Shown: positions 36,690 through 45,419, counted from the stretch's first letter. The stretch: 64,000 bases of DNA from Aestuariibaculum marinum (GCF_014596975.1 NZ_JACVXD010000003.1:267507-331506); one strand, 5' to 3'. The notes: generated from the letters alone by a model not told the origin. Made by a program: numbers and translations.

Positions 36690-36974
36690 ATGAAAACAAA
36701 TATCTACATACTAATCGTTTTTTTATTTTCAGTTTCTTTTGTTGGTGCTCAAAACACTAATGAAACTTCAAACGTAACAAATGAAGATAAAGTATTTGTT
36801 TCTTCTTCTGAAGATAATACTAATGAAAGTAAGGCGGTATTTATTGAAGCTTCAGAATTAAAAGAGGCAGTTGCAAAATCTACAAGTGATATTAGAAAGT
36901 ATTTCAACAAAACTAGAAATGTAGATAATTTAAGTTTATTATTTCCAAAAATTAATAAAGCTGAAAAAGCATAA
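36690..36974 (+). CDS. Small secreted protein of unknown function
   Basis: A 94-residue protein with a signal peptide (MKTNIYILIVFLFSVSFVGAQ). The mature part is rich in Asn, Glu, Ser and Thr (NTNETSNVTNEDKVFVSSSE) followed by a Lys-rich amphipathic stretch (ELKEAVAKSTSDIRKYFN). I do not recognise a family. The first ATG with a signal peptide (36690) is chosen over the 36576 extension. Monocistronic, with its own promoter and a very strong terminator. Confidence 0.65.
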   Translation: MKTNIYILIVFLFSVSFVGAQNTNETSNVTNEDKVFVSSSEDNTNESKAVFIEASELKEAVAKSTSDIRKYFNKTRNVDNLSLLFPKINKAEKA

Positions 36975-37018
36975 AGATAGGGCTCAAATTTTGAGTGTTG
37001 ATATTTTGAGATTAAGTT

Positions 37019-37055
37019 AGAAGCAGCCACTTGTACAAGTGGCTGCTTTTTTTAG
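37019..37055 (+). terminator. Rho-independent terminator of the 36690-36974 gene
   Basis: A perfect 24-base palindrome (37023-37046) whose arms are GCAGCCACTTGT and ACAAGTGGCTGC is followed by seven T. A strong terminator. Confidence 0.92.
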
Positions 37056-37098
37056 AAGAAATAAAAACTAATTCTTACAATATCTATCTATAAAATAC

Positions 37099-37106
37099 TA
37101 TTTTTG
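37099..37106 (+). promoter_or_regulatory. ruvX promoter -7 box
   Basis: TATTTTTG ends 14 bases before the ruvX ATG. Confidence 0.5.
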
Positions 37107-37120
37107 CTTAAACACTTATT

Positions 37121-37531
37121 ATGGCCCGAATTTTAGCAATCGATTATGGAATGAAACGCACAGGTATAGCTGTTACCGATGAGTTACAAATCATTGCTTC
37201 AGGATTAACAACCGTTAATACCAAGGAATTACTATCATTTTTAAAGGAGTATATCAGTAAAGAAGATGTAGAATTATTTGTTGTAGGGGAGCCTAAACAA
37301 ATGAATAATACGGCTTCTGAGAGTGAAGTGTTAATCGTGCCATTTTTAGAAAAGTTAAAAAAACAGTTTCCAAATATACCAATTTACAGAGTTGATGAAC
37401 GTTTCACGTCTAAAATGGCTTTCCAAACCATGATAGATAGTGGGTTAAAAAAGAATCAACGAAAAAATAAAGCACTTATTGATGAAATAAGTGCGACACT
37501 AATCCTACAGAGCTATTTGTATTCTAAATGA
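37121..37531 (+). CDS. ruvX: Holliday junction resolvase RuvX / YqgF
   Basis: A 136-residue RNase H-fold protein, essential in many bacteria and involved in 16S rRNA maturation as well as proposed Holliday-junction cleavage. The first catalytic Asp is in LAIDYGMKRTGIAV (Asp8), then VVGEPKQMN, YRVDERFTS, and a closing Asp in NKALIDEISATLIL. Standalone with its own promoter; def follows after a T9SS-type secreted gene. Confidence 0.93.
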   Translation: MARILAIDYGMKRTGIAVTDELQIIASGLTTVNTKELLSFLKEYISKEDVELFVVGEPKQMNNTASESEVLIVPFLEKLKKQFPNIPIYRVDERFTSKMAFQTMIDSGLKKNQRKNKALIDEISATLILQSYLYSK

Positions 37532-37595
37532 TGAAGGAGTTATGGTTTAATGTAAAATGTTTAAATTTATTATACTAACACTAAACCATTTATTT

Positions 37596-38198
37596 ATGAA
37601 ACAAATTTACTTTTTATTCTTAATCGCCTTGTTTGGGGCAAATCAAATGTTTGCTCAGCCATGTCCTGAATCAGGTGGGGCTATTCAAAACGGAACGGTA
37701 ATCGTTTTTTATTACCCTAATGCAGCTACAGACTGTAGTTCTATGCCTGCATCTATTACGGTTACAGATAACGTAACGACAAATGCGTCTACTTTTTCGT
37801 TGGATACTGATGCATGTGGTAATACCATTGCTTCCTATACGTTGACAACAGGTGATGCATTATCTGGTCAGGGGTTTGAGGTAACAACAGGTTTTGATTC
37901 AAATTGTTCTTATTCAGATGGAACACTTCCTGTGGAAGCCTTCGAGTTAATGGGAAAAGATTTAAAAATTTACCCAAGCCCAGTAGTTAAAGGAAATGAA
38001 ATTGAACTTGCGTTTGGTTTTACTACTTCAGCTAAAATTGAAGTTTATAATATTACAGGCAAATTGGTTTTAATTGATAATATTGAAGAGTCTGCTTCAA
38101 AATCAATTAATATTAGTAGTCTGGTAAACGGATTATATATGGTGAAAATTGGAGCCGATTACGGGACGATAACCCGAAAAATTGTGATTTCAAAATAA
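37596..38198 (+). CDS. Small T9SS type A sorting-domain protein
   Basis: A 200-residue secreted protein. The signal peptide is MKQIYFLFLIALFGANQMFAQ; I start at this ATG because an in-frame upstream start gives a cytoplasmic-looking leader. The mature domain (residues 22-125) is short and Cys-containing (PCPESGG, DCSSMPAS, TDACGNT, SNCSYSDG), with a possible disulfide-bonded fold. The last 75 residues are a type A T9SS sorting domain (LKIYPSPVVKGNEIEL ... GKLVLIDNIEES ... KIVISK). The role of the mature part is unknown. A terminator follows. Confidence 0.8.
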   Translation: MKQIYFLFLIALFGANQMFAQPCPESGGAIQNGTVIVFYYPNAATDCSSMPASITVTDNVTTNASTFSLDTDACGNTIASYTLTTGDALSGQGFEVTTGFDSNCSYSDGTLPVEAFELMGKDLKIYPSPVVKGNEIELAFGFTTSAKIEVYNITGKLVLIDNIEESASKSINISSLVNGLYMVKIGADYGTITRKIVISK

Positions 38199-38218
38199 AT
38201 AAAAATTTCATTACTCTT

Positions 38219-38249
38219 TAAACTCCCTAATCTTTAGGGAGTTTTTTTA
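38219..38249 (+). terminator. Rho-independent terminator of the T9SS type A gene
   Basis: The stem AACTCCCTAA / TTTAGGGAGTT with a very short loop (about 38221-38242) is followed by seven T. Confidence 0.85.
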
Positions 38250-38284
38250 TGGAATTCTTTAACAGGTTTTATTTTTTAGAATTG

Positions 38285-38292
38285 TATTTTTG
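38285..38292 (+). promoter_or_regulatory. def promoter -7 box
   Basis: TATTTTTG is 25 bases before the def ATG. Confidence 0.5.
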
Positions 38293-38317
38293 CAGCAAAT
38301 AATAACAGATAACAAAA

Positions 38318-38908
38318 ATGATATTACCTATTGTAGCTTATGGCGATCCTGTTTTGAAAAAAGTAGGAGAAGATATAGATCAAAATTACCCGGATTTAAA
38401 TGTGTTAATCGATAATATGTTTGAAACCATGTACAATGCCTACGGCGTAGGGTTAGCAGCGCCACAAATCGGCTTGCCAATACGTTTATTTGTTATCGAT
38501 GCAACGCCTTTTGCAGAAGATGAAGATTTAACTAAAGAAGAGCAGGAAACTCTAAAAGGGTTTAAACGAGTTTTTATTAACGCAACGATTATAGAAGAAG
38601 AAGGTGAAGAGTGGGCGTTTAATGAAGGGTGTTTAAGTATTCCTGATGTTCGTGAAGATGTATTTAGAAAACCTAAAATTACTATTGAGTATTTAGATGA
38701 AAACTTCGAAGAAAAAACAGAAGTTTTCGACGGTTTAGTGGCACGTGTTATTCAACATGAATATGATCATATTGAAGGCGTATTGTTTACCGATAAATTA
38801 TCGGCTCTAAAAAAGCGTTTAATAAAAGGACGTTTGGCAAACATCTCAAAAGGGAAAATAAATGTGGATTACAGAATGCGTTTTCCAGCCCAAAAAAAGA
38901 AACGATAA
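38318..38908 (+). CDS. def: Peptide deformylase
   Basis: Removes the N-formyl group from nascent proteins at the ribosome exit. All three catalytic motifs are present: GVGLAAPQIG (residues 43-52), EGCLSIP (Cys metal ligand) and HEYDHIEG (two His ligands and the catalytic Glu). Length 196 is typical, with an insertion AEDEDLTKEEQETL common in Bacteroidota. Next, a DUF5606 gene follows in the same direction. Confidence 0.95.
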   Translation: MILPIVAYGDPVLKKVGEDIDQNYPDLNVLIDNMFETMYNAYGVGLAAPQIGLPIRLFVIDATPFAEDEDLTKEEQETLKGFKRVFINATIIEEEGEEWAFNEGCLSIPDVREDVFRKPKITIEYLDENFEEKTEVFDGLVARVIQHEYDHIEGVLFTDKLSALKKRLIKGRLANISKGKINVDYRMRFPAQKKKR

Positions 38909-38962
38909 TATTTGCAAGACATCAATAAACAGTTGATATTTGCGACTTTCAAAAAATAAGTT

Positions 38963-39394
38963 ATGAGTTTAGATAAAGTACTTTCAATAGCAGGAAAACC
39001 GGGTTTATACAATTTAGTAGCTCAAACACGTGCTGGTTTTGTTGCAGAATCATTAGTAGATAACAAGCGTATATCTGTAGGTATTCAGCAAAACGTTAGT
39101 GTATTAAGCGAAATCGCTATCTATACACTAGAAGAAGAAGTGCCTTTAAGACAGGTTTTTGAAAATATTAAAACAAAAGAAAACGGTGAGCAAGCTTCTG
39201 TTTCTCCAAAAGATAGTAAGGATAAATTAGAGGAGTATTTCTTTGAAGTTTTACCAAATTATGATGAAGATCGCGTGTATGCAAGCGATATTAAAAAAGT
39301 AATTCAGTGGTACAACTTATTACAAAAGCATGGTCTTTTAGAAGGTTTAACTGCTGAAGCTGAAGAAGAAACAGTTTCTGAAGAAGAAAAATAA
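38963..39394 (+). CDS. DUF5606 protein
   Basis: A 143-residue protein with the flavobacterial DUF5606 pattern: MSLDKVLSIAGKPGLYNLVA, then TRAGFVAESL and SVGIQQNVSVLSEIAIYT (residues 37-55), a loop, and YASDIKKVIQWYNLL. Its C-terminus is very acidic. Function unknown; the fold is predicted as two small helical/strand domains. Position after def is conserved in Flavobacteriaceae as far as I know, and the two may be cotranscribed. A terminator follows. Confidence 0.85.
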   Translation: MSLDKVLSIAGKPGLYNLVAQTRAGFVAESLVDNKRISVGIQQNVSVLSEIAIYTLEEEVPLRQVFENIKTKENGEQASVSPKDSKDKLEEYFFEVLPNYDEDRVYASDIKKVIQWYNLLQKHGLLEGLTAEAEEETVSEEEK

Positions 39395-39415
39395 AAATTC
39401 GCTGTAATGATATTT

Positions 39416-39442
39416 AAAACCTCCAATTTTGGAGGTTTTTTT
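39416..39442 (+). terminator. Rho-independent terminator of the DUF5606 gene
   Basis: The stem AACCTCC / GGAGGTT (39418-39437), with a six-base loop, is followed by seven T including the last stem bases. Confidence 0.82.
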
Positions 39443-39489
39443 ATGTCTAATTTTTTAGTTTTACAATTCTCAATTTATTCTATAATCTG

Positions 39490-40065
39490 ATGGCTATTTC
39501 TAAATCAAAATTCAAAAACATATTATTTTTTATTGTAATCGGACTTTTAATTATTCCACAAACACGTAAGCCTATTCAGGTGTTTCTACAAAAGGGCATC
39601 GCGTTATTTGGTCCTTCTTTAGAATCATCAGATGATTTAAAGAAGATAACAGATTATAATTGGTTGTTAAAAGATGAGAATCAGGAAACTTATAATTTTC
39701 AATCGGCCAAAGGTAAAGTGATTTTGGTTAATTTCTGGGCAACCTGGTGCCCGCCGTGTATTGCCGAAATGCCAAGCATGCAAAAATTGTATAATGATTA
39801 TAAAGATAAAGTCGAATTTCTGTTTGTTACCAGCGATGATTTTACTGAGATTAATACCTTCTTAAATGATAATAATTATACGTTTAAAGTGTATCAACCC
39901 GCTACACAATATCCAGAATATTTTGATGTAACCACTATTCCTAGAACCTTTTTAATTAATCAATCCGGACAAATTATTATAGATGAAAGCAGAAGCGCTA
40001 ACTGGAATAGCGATAAAGTAAGAATGACAATTGATAATTTATTAAAGGCATCAGGAAATGAGTAA
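39490..40065 (+). CDS. TlpA/ResA-like thioredoxin-fold protein
   Basis: A 191-residue membrane-anchored periplasmic thiol:disulfide oxidoreductase. An N-terminal signal anchor (KNILFFIVIGLLIIP, residues 10-24) is followed by a thioredoxin domain with the active-site CPPC at residues 87-90 in VNFWATWCPPC, and the cis-Pro loop in TTIPRTFLIN. It may reduce apocytochromes or other periplasmic disulfides. Overlaps the hydroxyacid dehydrogenase start by eight bases, so they are translated from one transcript. Confidence 0.88.
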   Translation: MAISKSKFKNILFFIVIGLLIIPQTRKPIQVFLQKGIALFGPSLESSDDLKKITDYNWLLKDENQETYNFQSAKGKVILVNFWATWCPPCIAEMPSMQKLYNDYKDKVEFLFVTSDDFTEINTFLNDNNYTFKVYQPATQYPEYFDVTTIPRTFLINQSGQIIIDESRSANWNSDKVRMTIDNLLKASGNE

Positions 40066-41026
40066 GAAAATAGTTGTTTTAGATGGATATACGTTAAATC
40101 CGGGAGATTTAAGTTGGGCAGGGATTGAGCAATTTGGTGATTTAAAAGTATATGATCGAACAGGGTTTGATTCAAACACCATAATTGAAGCGATTGGCGA
40201 TGCTGAAATTGTTTTTACAAACAAAACACCATTACCTGCCGAAGTTTTGAAACGAGCATCAAACATAAAATACATAGGTGTTTTGGCTACAGGTTATAAT
40301 GTGGTTGATGTTGTTGCAGCTAAGGCATTAGGAATCACGGTAACCAATATTCCATCTTACGGAACAACAGCCGTGGCACAGTTTACTATGGCCTTATTGC
40401 TAGAATTATGTCATCATATAGGTGCGCATAATCAAGCCGTTCAGTCCGGAGAATGGACAAAGTCGGTTGATTTTTGTTTTTGGAATTCACCCTTAATTGA
40501 ATTGGAAGGGAAAACTATGGGAATTATTGGTTTTGGTAGAATAGGGCAGGCGACAGCTAAAATGGCACAAGCATTTGGATTAAATATTCTGGCCTACAGC
40601 CGAACACCAAAACCAGAGTTTGAATCTGAAACCTTAAAATTTGTGGAGTTAGATGAATTGTTGGCGAAGTCTGATGTTATAAGTTTGCATTGTCCGTTGT
40701 TTGAAGAAACCGAGGGTATGATTAATAATACGAACATTAATAAAATGAAAGACGGTGTGATGTTAATTAATACCTCACGAGGAGGCTTGGTAATTGAAGC
40801 GGATTTAGCTGAGGCTTTGAATTCCGGTAAAATTTCCGGAGCGGCAGTAGATGTGGTTTCTAAAGAGCCTATTTCTGCAGATAATCCCTTGTTAAAAGCT
40901 AAAAATTGTATTATTACACCGCATATTGCATGGGCGACCAAAGCCGCAAGAACAAGATTGATGGCTACAGCTGTAAATAATTTAGAATCTTTTCTAAACG
41001 GAAAGTCTGTTAATGTGGTTAATTAG
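40058..41026 (+). CDS. D-2-hydroxyacid dehydrogenase
   Basis: A 322-residue NAD-dependent dehydrogenase of the glycerate/D-isomer family. The Rossmann signature is MGIIGFGRIGQATAKMAQAFG. Catalytic residues are the Arg in INTSRGGLV, the Glu in VVSKEPIS and His in ITPHIAWATKAARTR. Glycerate dehydrogenase (HprA) is the closest familiar relative, but substrate specificity is not fixed by the visible residues. Overlap with the TlpA-like gene upstream and with the crtY stop (four bases, tail to tail). Confidence 0.88.
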   Translation: MSKKIVVLDGYTLNPGDLSWAGIEQFGDLKVYDRTGFDSNTIIEAIGDAEIVFTNKTPLPAEVLKRASNIKYIGVLATGYNVVDVVAAKALGITVTNIPSYGTTAVAQFTMALLLELCHHIGAHNQAVQSGEWTKSVDFCFWNSPLIELEGKTMGIIGFGRIGQATAKMAQAFGLNILAYSRTPKPEFESETLKFVELDELLAKSDVISLHCPLFEETEGMINNTNINKMKDGVMLINTSRGGLVIEADLAEALNSGKISGAAVDVVSKEPISADNPLLKAKNCIITPHIAWATKAARTRLMATAVNNLESFLNGKSVNVVN

Positions 41027-41709
41027 CTTTTCGGTTTTTCAACCAATTTAATCACGTATAAATTCAGAAGTATTAAAGAGAAGGCGTAAACACTATCTTC
41101 AACAGGAATGGTGAACATACGAATCCCTAAGTTTTCATTATCGTTATACCATACCACTTCATTCGGAATAAAACTTCCGGTTAATATACCGTTTACAATA
41201 AAGAAAGGAATTAACATTACTAAAAAAGTAAGTAAATAGCTTTGTAAAATATTTGGTGATTTAGTGATAACAATAGCTGTTAGAAGGGTTGCCAGACCAA
41301 AATTGACGAGAGTGTACCACTTATCAAAATTATAAATAGTGATTATAAAAAACACTAAAATTAGTAGATAACTAATCAGCTTTGTGGTTCGTTTCTTCAA
41401 TTTTAAATTCGGGAAATAGTATAATAAAGCGTAGTGCGTAAACACACAGGCGTATGGAATACATATAAAAAACAACCATTCTTCAATAGGCAGTCTAAAT
41501 ATGGTTTTATCTAAGTAATAGGTTGGGTTAAATCCCCAGAATTGCTTTATGGTAAAAAACACATCCCATGGAATGAAAATAAGCATCCCACTTAGAATTC
41601 CAAGGGCTAAACCTTTCCAGTGATTATAGAATTTTAATTTGGGGTGAAAACTAAATAAAAATGGAACTGAAAGCGATCCTAAGTTTAGCAATAAATATAG
41701 ATAGGGCAT
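41023..41709 (-). CDS. crtY: Lycopene beta-cyclase, fused CrtYc-CrtYd type
   Basis: A 228-residue multi-helix membrane protein. Two lycopene-cyclase domains can be seen: the first with PIEEWLFFICIPYA (residues 75-88), the second with PVEDSVYAFSLILLN. Both PxE(E/D) motifs expected for the heterodimeric CrtYc and CrtYd are therefore in one chain. The product would cyclise both ends of lycopene to beta-carotene. Last gene of the crt cluster; its start lies three bases after the crtZ stop codon on the minus strand. Confidence 0.88.
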   Translation of the reverse strand: MPYLYLLLNLGSLSVPFLFSFHPKLKFYNHWKGLALGILSGMLIFIPWDVFFTIKQFWGFNPTYYLDKTIFRLPIEEWLFFICIPYACVFTHYALLYYFPNLKLKKRTTKLISYLLILVFFIITIYNFDKWYTLVNFGLATLLTAIVITKSPNILQSYLLTFLVMLIPFFIVNGILTGSFIPNEVVWYNDNENLGIRMFTIPVEDSVYAFSLILLNLYVIKLVEKPKS

Positions 41710-41712
41710 GTG

Positions 41713-42162
41713 TTATTGCTTAAAATATTTAAACGGAACAAATAACATCCCAAAGCATTCTCCATCATCTTTTCCTAAATGTTTATGATGCATTTTGTGC
41801 GCGCGTCTGATGCCTCGAGCATACCAATTGTTGGCGTTTCTGAATATTTTAAATCGCTGATGGATAAAAATATCATGTACCATAAAGTAACAAAAACCGT
41901 AGGCAAAAATGCCTAAGCCAATAGGTAAACCGGGCCAAAAACTAGTGTATTTCCATAGTAAAAAGAAGCCTATACTTATCACAGCATAAAAAATAAAGAA
42001 TGCATCATTTCGCTCAAACCAGCTGTCATGGTCTTTTTTATGATGGTCTTTGTGCAAACGCCATAAAAACCCGTGCATAATGTATTTATGGGTAAACCAT
42101 GCCATAAATTCCATGATACAAAAGGTTGTTAAAAATATAAGTATCCAGTACAATATTTGCAT
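41713..42162 (-). CDS. crtZ: Beta-carotene hydroxylase
   Basis: A 149-residue di-iron fatty-acid-hydroxylase-type membrane enzyme. The histidine clusters HKYIMH, HKDHHKKDHD and HKMHHKH are present, along with a FMVHDIFIHQRF segment, as in CrtZ. It adds 3-hydroxyl groups to the beta rings to give zeaxanthin from beta-carotene. It lies between crtB and crtY in a compact operon. Confidence 0.92.
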   Translation of the reverse strand: MQILYWILIFLTTFCIMEFMAWFTHKYIMHGFLWRLHKDHHKKDHDSWFERNDAFFIFYAVISIGFFLLWKYTSFWPGLPIGLGIFAYGFCYFMVHDIFIHQRFKIFRNANNWYARGIRRAHKMHHKHLGKDDGECFGMLFVPFKYFKQ

Positions 42163-42171
42163 AGTTTAAAA

Positions 42172-43011
42172 TTACATTAAATTTAATTGATACTTGACAT
42201 AGCTACGCATTAAAAGTTCAATTTTTTTGGGGTTAGAAACACGTATTCTCGAGTTTTTAATCTGGAGTGCAGGAGTTTTTTGCAATTTTTTAAGTAATTG
42301 ACTGTAATAACGATATGCCATAAAAACTCCAAATTTGGCTTCTATAGGTAGTTTTTTTATGCCTTGTAAGCCTCGTTCAAAATCATATTCTATGTCTTCA
42401 ATAATGTGCTGTTTAGATGTTTCATCTAATTCATCAAGGTTGATGTTAGGAAAATAGCTTCGTTGTAATCCTTCCATATCAGCTTTTAAATCTCTTAAGA
42501 AATTAACCTTTTGAAAGGCTGACCCTAAGGCCATGGCCGACGATTTTAGCTCATTAAATTTATCTTGATCACCTTTAACAAACACTTTTAAACACATTAA
42601 ACCGACTACATCGGCAGAGCCGTATATGTAATTTTGATATTCTTCAACTGTGTTGTAATCACTTTTATTTAAATCTAAACGCATACTTTTCATAAAGGCA
42701 TCAACCATACTTTTCTCAATATTGTATTTATGATAGGTGTGCTGAAAAGCATTTAAAATAGGGTTCAAACTAATTCGATTTTCTATGGCTTCATTTAAAT
42801 CGTCATAAAATTTGTTGAATAAGGTTTCCTTATCGTAATCGTGAAACGAATCGACAATTTCATCTGCAAATCTTACAAAACCATAAATATTATATATATC
42901 CGCTCTAATCGATTTGTATAGCATTTTTGTTGCAAGCGAAAACGAGGTACTGTAATTTTTAGTGACTATTTTGCTACAGTTGTAGGATACCGTGTCGAAT
43001 AATGCTTTCAT
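42172..43011 (-). CDS. crtB: Phytoene synthase
   Basis: A 279-residue squalene/phytoene-synthase family enzyme that condenses two geranylgeranyl diphosphates to phytoene. The two aspartate-rich motifs are seen in GFVRFADEIVDSF (near residue 45-57) and VNFLRDLKADMEG (near residue 168-180). Its ATG overlaps the crtI stop codon by four bases (ATGA), implying coupling. The geranylgeranyl diphosphate synthase gene is not in the window. Confidence 0.95.
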   Translation of the reverse strand: MKALFDTVSYNCSKIVTKNYSTSFSLATKMLYKSIRADIYNIYGFVRFADEIVDSFHDYDKETLFNKFYDDLNEAIENRISLNPILNAFQHTYHKYNIEKSMVDAFMKSMRLDLNKSDYNTVEEYQNYIYGSADVVGLMCLKVFVKGDQDKFNELKSSAMALGSAFQKVNFLRDLKADMEGLQRSYFPNINLDELDETSKQHIIEDIEYDFERGLQGIKKLPIEAKFGVFMAYRYYSQLLKKLQKTPALQIKNSRIRVSNPKKIELLMRSYVKYQLNLM

Positions 43012-44474
43012 AAATTATGGTGTTTAATTACTAAATCGGCTACTAATTTTCCTGAAATCAAAGAAGGCGGAACACCAGGGCCAGGAACCGTTAACTGTCC
43101 GGTGAAATATAAATTGTCTACTTTTTTACTTTTTAATTTAGGTCTTAAAAAGGCGGTTTGCATTAAAGTATTTGCCATACCATAAGCATTGCCCTTATAG
43201 GAGTTGTAATCGCTTATAAAATCGTTGATGCAAAAGCTCTCCTTAAATAAAATGTGTTCTTTTATAGATTGTGAGGTTAAATCTTCTAAGCGATTTAAAA
43301 TCTTATCAAAATATGTTTCTCTAAGTTCAGGTGTATCGTTTAGTCCTGGCGCAAGTGGAATTAAAAATATACCAGCTTCTTTACCTTTAGGAGCGGTGCT
43401 TGAATCTGTTTTACTTGGGAAACTTGCGTAGAATAATGGTTTTTCAGGCCATTCAGGATTGTCGTAAATGGCCTTGGCATGTTCATCAAAATCTACATCA
43501 AAAAATAAGGTATGATGATCAACATTTTTAATCTCTTTATCGAAACCCACGTAGAATAATAAGGAAGAAGGAGCGAAAGTCTTTTTGCTCCAGTAATTTT
43601 CTGAATATTGTTTGTAAGGGAGGGCTAACAGCGTTTCAGTGTGATGGTAATCGGCACCACTCACAATAATATCAGAATCATATGTTTTTCCGTTTGAAAT
43701 AATACCTTTAGCTTTTCCATTATTTACGATAATTTTTTCAACCGGGTTTTGTGTTTTAATGGAAACCCCCAACTCTTCAGCTAGACTTTTTAGAGCTAAA
43801 ATTACCTGATACATACCTTTTTGGGGATGAAATGTTCCAAGTCCAAAATCGGCATAATTCATAAAATTGTAAAATGAAGGCGTGTCACTAGGTTTTGCAC
43901 CCAGAAACAAAACTGGAAATTCTAAAATTTGTGAAAGACGCTTGTTTTCAAACGCTTTGTTTACATCCTTTTTAATGTTACTAAAAAACTGATTGAGTTT
44001 TTTTATGGTTGCTGGCGTAACCAATTCCAGAGGAGAAACGCCAGGGTTGTAAACCAAATCTTTTATGGCAATATCGTAGTTGCTTTTTGCATTAGCTATA
44101 AAAGATTTGAGTTTAACGGAACTTCCTGGTTCTTCTTTTTCAAAAGCTTTACATATTTTGTCTAAAGTATCTTCAATGGTAATACAATCATTCTTTCCAA
44201 AGTAAACACTATAGGCAGGGTTGAGTTTCTCAAGACAGTAATAGTCTGATGGTTTTTTATTGAAATCGTTAAAAAAACGCTCAAACACATCTGGCATCCA
44301 ATACCAAGTAGGACCTATGTCGAAGGTGAACCCATCCTTTTTTAATTGCCGGGCGCGACCTCCAATAGTGGCGTTTTTTTCAAATATTGTTACATCGTAA
44401 CCTGCTTTAGCTAGATAACATGATGCAGCTAAAGAAGAGAATCCGGAACCTAAAATTGTAATTGTTTTTTTCAT
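43008..44474 (-). CDS. crtI: Phytoene desaturase
   Basis: CrtI desaturates phytoene to lycopene with FAD. The dinucleotide-binding start is KKTITILGSGFSSLAASCYL, and the FAD-end motif is GQLTVPGPGVPPSLISGKLV at the C-terminus. 488 residues. I start at the ATG at 44472-44474; eleven upstream codons beginning at TTG (44507) overlap the promoter and its inverted repeat. First gene of the crtI-B-Z-Y operon. Confidence 0.94.
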   Translation of the reverse strand: MKKTITILGSGFSSLAASCYLAKAGYDVTIFEKNATIGGRARQLKKDGFTFDIGPTWYWMPDVFERFFNDFNKKPSDYYCLEKLNPAYSVYFGKNDCITIEDTLDKICKAFEKEEPGSSVKLKSFIANAKSNYDIAIKDLVYNPGVSPLELVTPATIKKLNQFFSNIKKDVNKAFENKRLSQILEFPVLFLGAKPSDTPSFYNFMNYADFGLGTFHPQKGMYQVILALKSLAEELGVSIKTQNPVEKIIVNNGKAKGIISNGKTYDSDIIVSGADYHHTETLLALPYKQYSENYWSKKTFAPSSLLFYVGFDKEIKNVDHHTLFFDVDFDEHAKAIYDNPEWPEKPLFYASFPSKTDSSTAPKGKEAGIFLIPLAPGLNDTPELRETYFDKILNRLEDLTSQSIKEHILFKESFCINDFISDYNSYKGNAYGMANTLMQTAFLRPKLKSKKVDNLYFTGQLTVPGPGVPPSLISGKLVADLVIKHHNL

Positions 44475-44475
44475 C

Positions 44476-44507
44476 TTGTTTAACAAATATAGTAAAAAGT
44501 TAAACAA
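44476..44507 (-). promoter_or_regulatory. crtI promoter with 9-bp inverted repeat, probable MerR/CarH-type operator
   Basis: A perfect inverted repeat has the arms TTGTTTAAC (44476-44484) and GTTAAACAA (44499-44507), with a 14-base spacer. The minus-strand -7 box TATATTTG (44484-44491) sits between the arms, and the crtI ATG follows two bases beyond the lower arm. A half-site-like TTGTTTAGC also follows the regulator's own -7 box. Repression by a bound regulator would block polymerase directly. That the adjacent MerR protein binds here is inference. Confidence 0.6.
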
Positions 44508-44519
44508 AATAACTTTCTA

Positions 44520-45419
44520 TCACATTTCTTTAACTAAATTTTCAATACTTTCAAAAACCTGAACCTTTTCGGGTAATAGAGAAGGTTTTAGATTAATGGT
44601 TTTATTACCAAGTAAATAAAGATAAGATTTGTTGTCGATTAATAGCAATTCGTTGAAATCTTTTATGTAGGCTTCTATTTGGTCATCTTCAGGAAAAATA
44701 GTGAAATAAGATATAAAAGTGATGTTGTCGAAAAATTCATATAGCTCGTATAGATTAGCGGTTGGGACACTAGGCCCTAAAAAAATGGTATGATAACCCT
44801 TACTCTTTAATAGGTAATTAATGAAGAGTAGACCTATATCATGAATTTCATTATCCGGCAAGAAAAGGACAAACGTTCGTGAGTCGTTAAAATCTTGTAA
44901 GTCGCCTAATTTTTCAATACTAAGTAATAATTTTTGTTTAATTAACACAGAGATAAAATGTTCGTGTACCGGGGTTATTGTATTAGTCTGCCATAATAAA
45001 CCAATTTCGCTAAGCAGAGGAAGAAATACGGAGTAAAATATTTCAGAGAAGGATTTTTCCTTTGTTAGGTCTTTGTAGGTTCGATCAAACAGATTCTGAT
45101 CGAAATTAATCATGGCCATTTTAAAGGCATTTATGGCAAAACTATCTTTGTTTTGTTTTGAAATAATCTCTTTTACTTTTTGAGGAATTTCATTTTCGCT
45201 TAAATCTGCAATTTTAGAAATTTTAAAACCATTATTGTTTAAATAAGTGATGTTTAAAAGTTTTTGCAGACTGGCTGTATTGTAGGTTCTAATGTTGGTG
45301 TCGGTGCGATTAGGTGCTAACAGATTGTAGCGTTTTTCCCATATTCTAATAGTATGAGCTTTAATCCCAGAGAGGTTTTCAAGATCTTTAATACTGAAAT
45401 TTACACGAATCTTGTTCAT
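44520..45419 (-). CDS. MerR-type regulator with CarH-like B12-binding domain
   Basis: A 299-residue protein. Residues 5-75 form the MerR winged helix (FSIKDLENLSGIKAHTIRIWEKRYNLL). Residues 95-175 are a four-helix cap with the W-x9-EH signature (Trp143, Glu153, His154), followed by a Rossmann-like cobalamin domain with EIHDIG (His193, the lower axial ligand in the DxHxxG position). These are the residues by which CarH photoreceptors bind adenosylcobalamin and respond to light. Upstream of crtI, transcribed in the same direction, 45 bases away. A light-released repressor of the crt operon is the likely role. Confidence 0.85.
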   Translation of the reverse strand: MNKIRVNFSIKDLENLSGIKAHTIRIWEKRYNLLAPNRTDTNIRTYNTASLQKLLNITYLNNNGFKISKIADLSENEIPQKVKEIISKQNKDSFAINAFKMAMINFDQNLFDRTYKDLTKEKSFSEIFYSVFLPLLSEIGLLWQTNTITPVHEHFISVLIKQKLLLSIEKLGDLQDFNDSRTFVLFLPDNEIHDIGLLFINYLLKSKGYHTIFLGPSVPTANLYELYEFFDNITFISYFTIFPEDDQIEAYIKDFNELLLIDNKSYLYLLGNKTINLKPSLLPEKVQVFESIENLVKEM

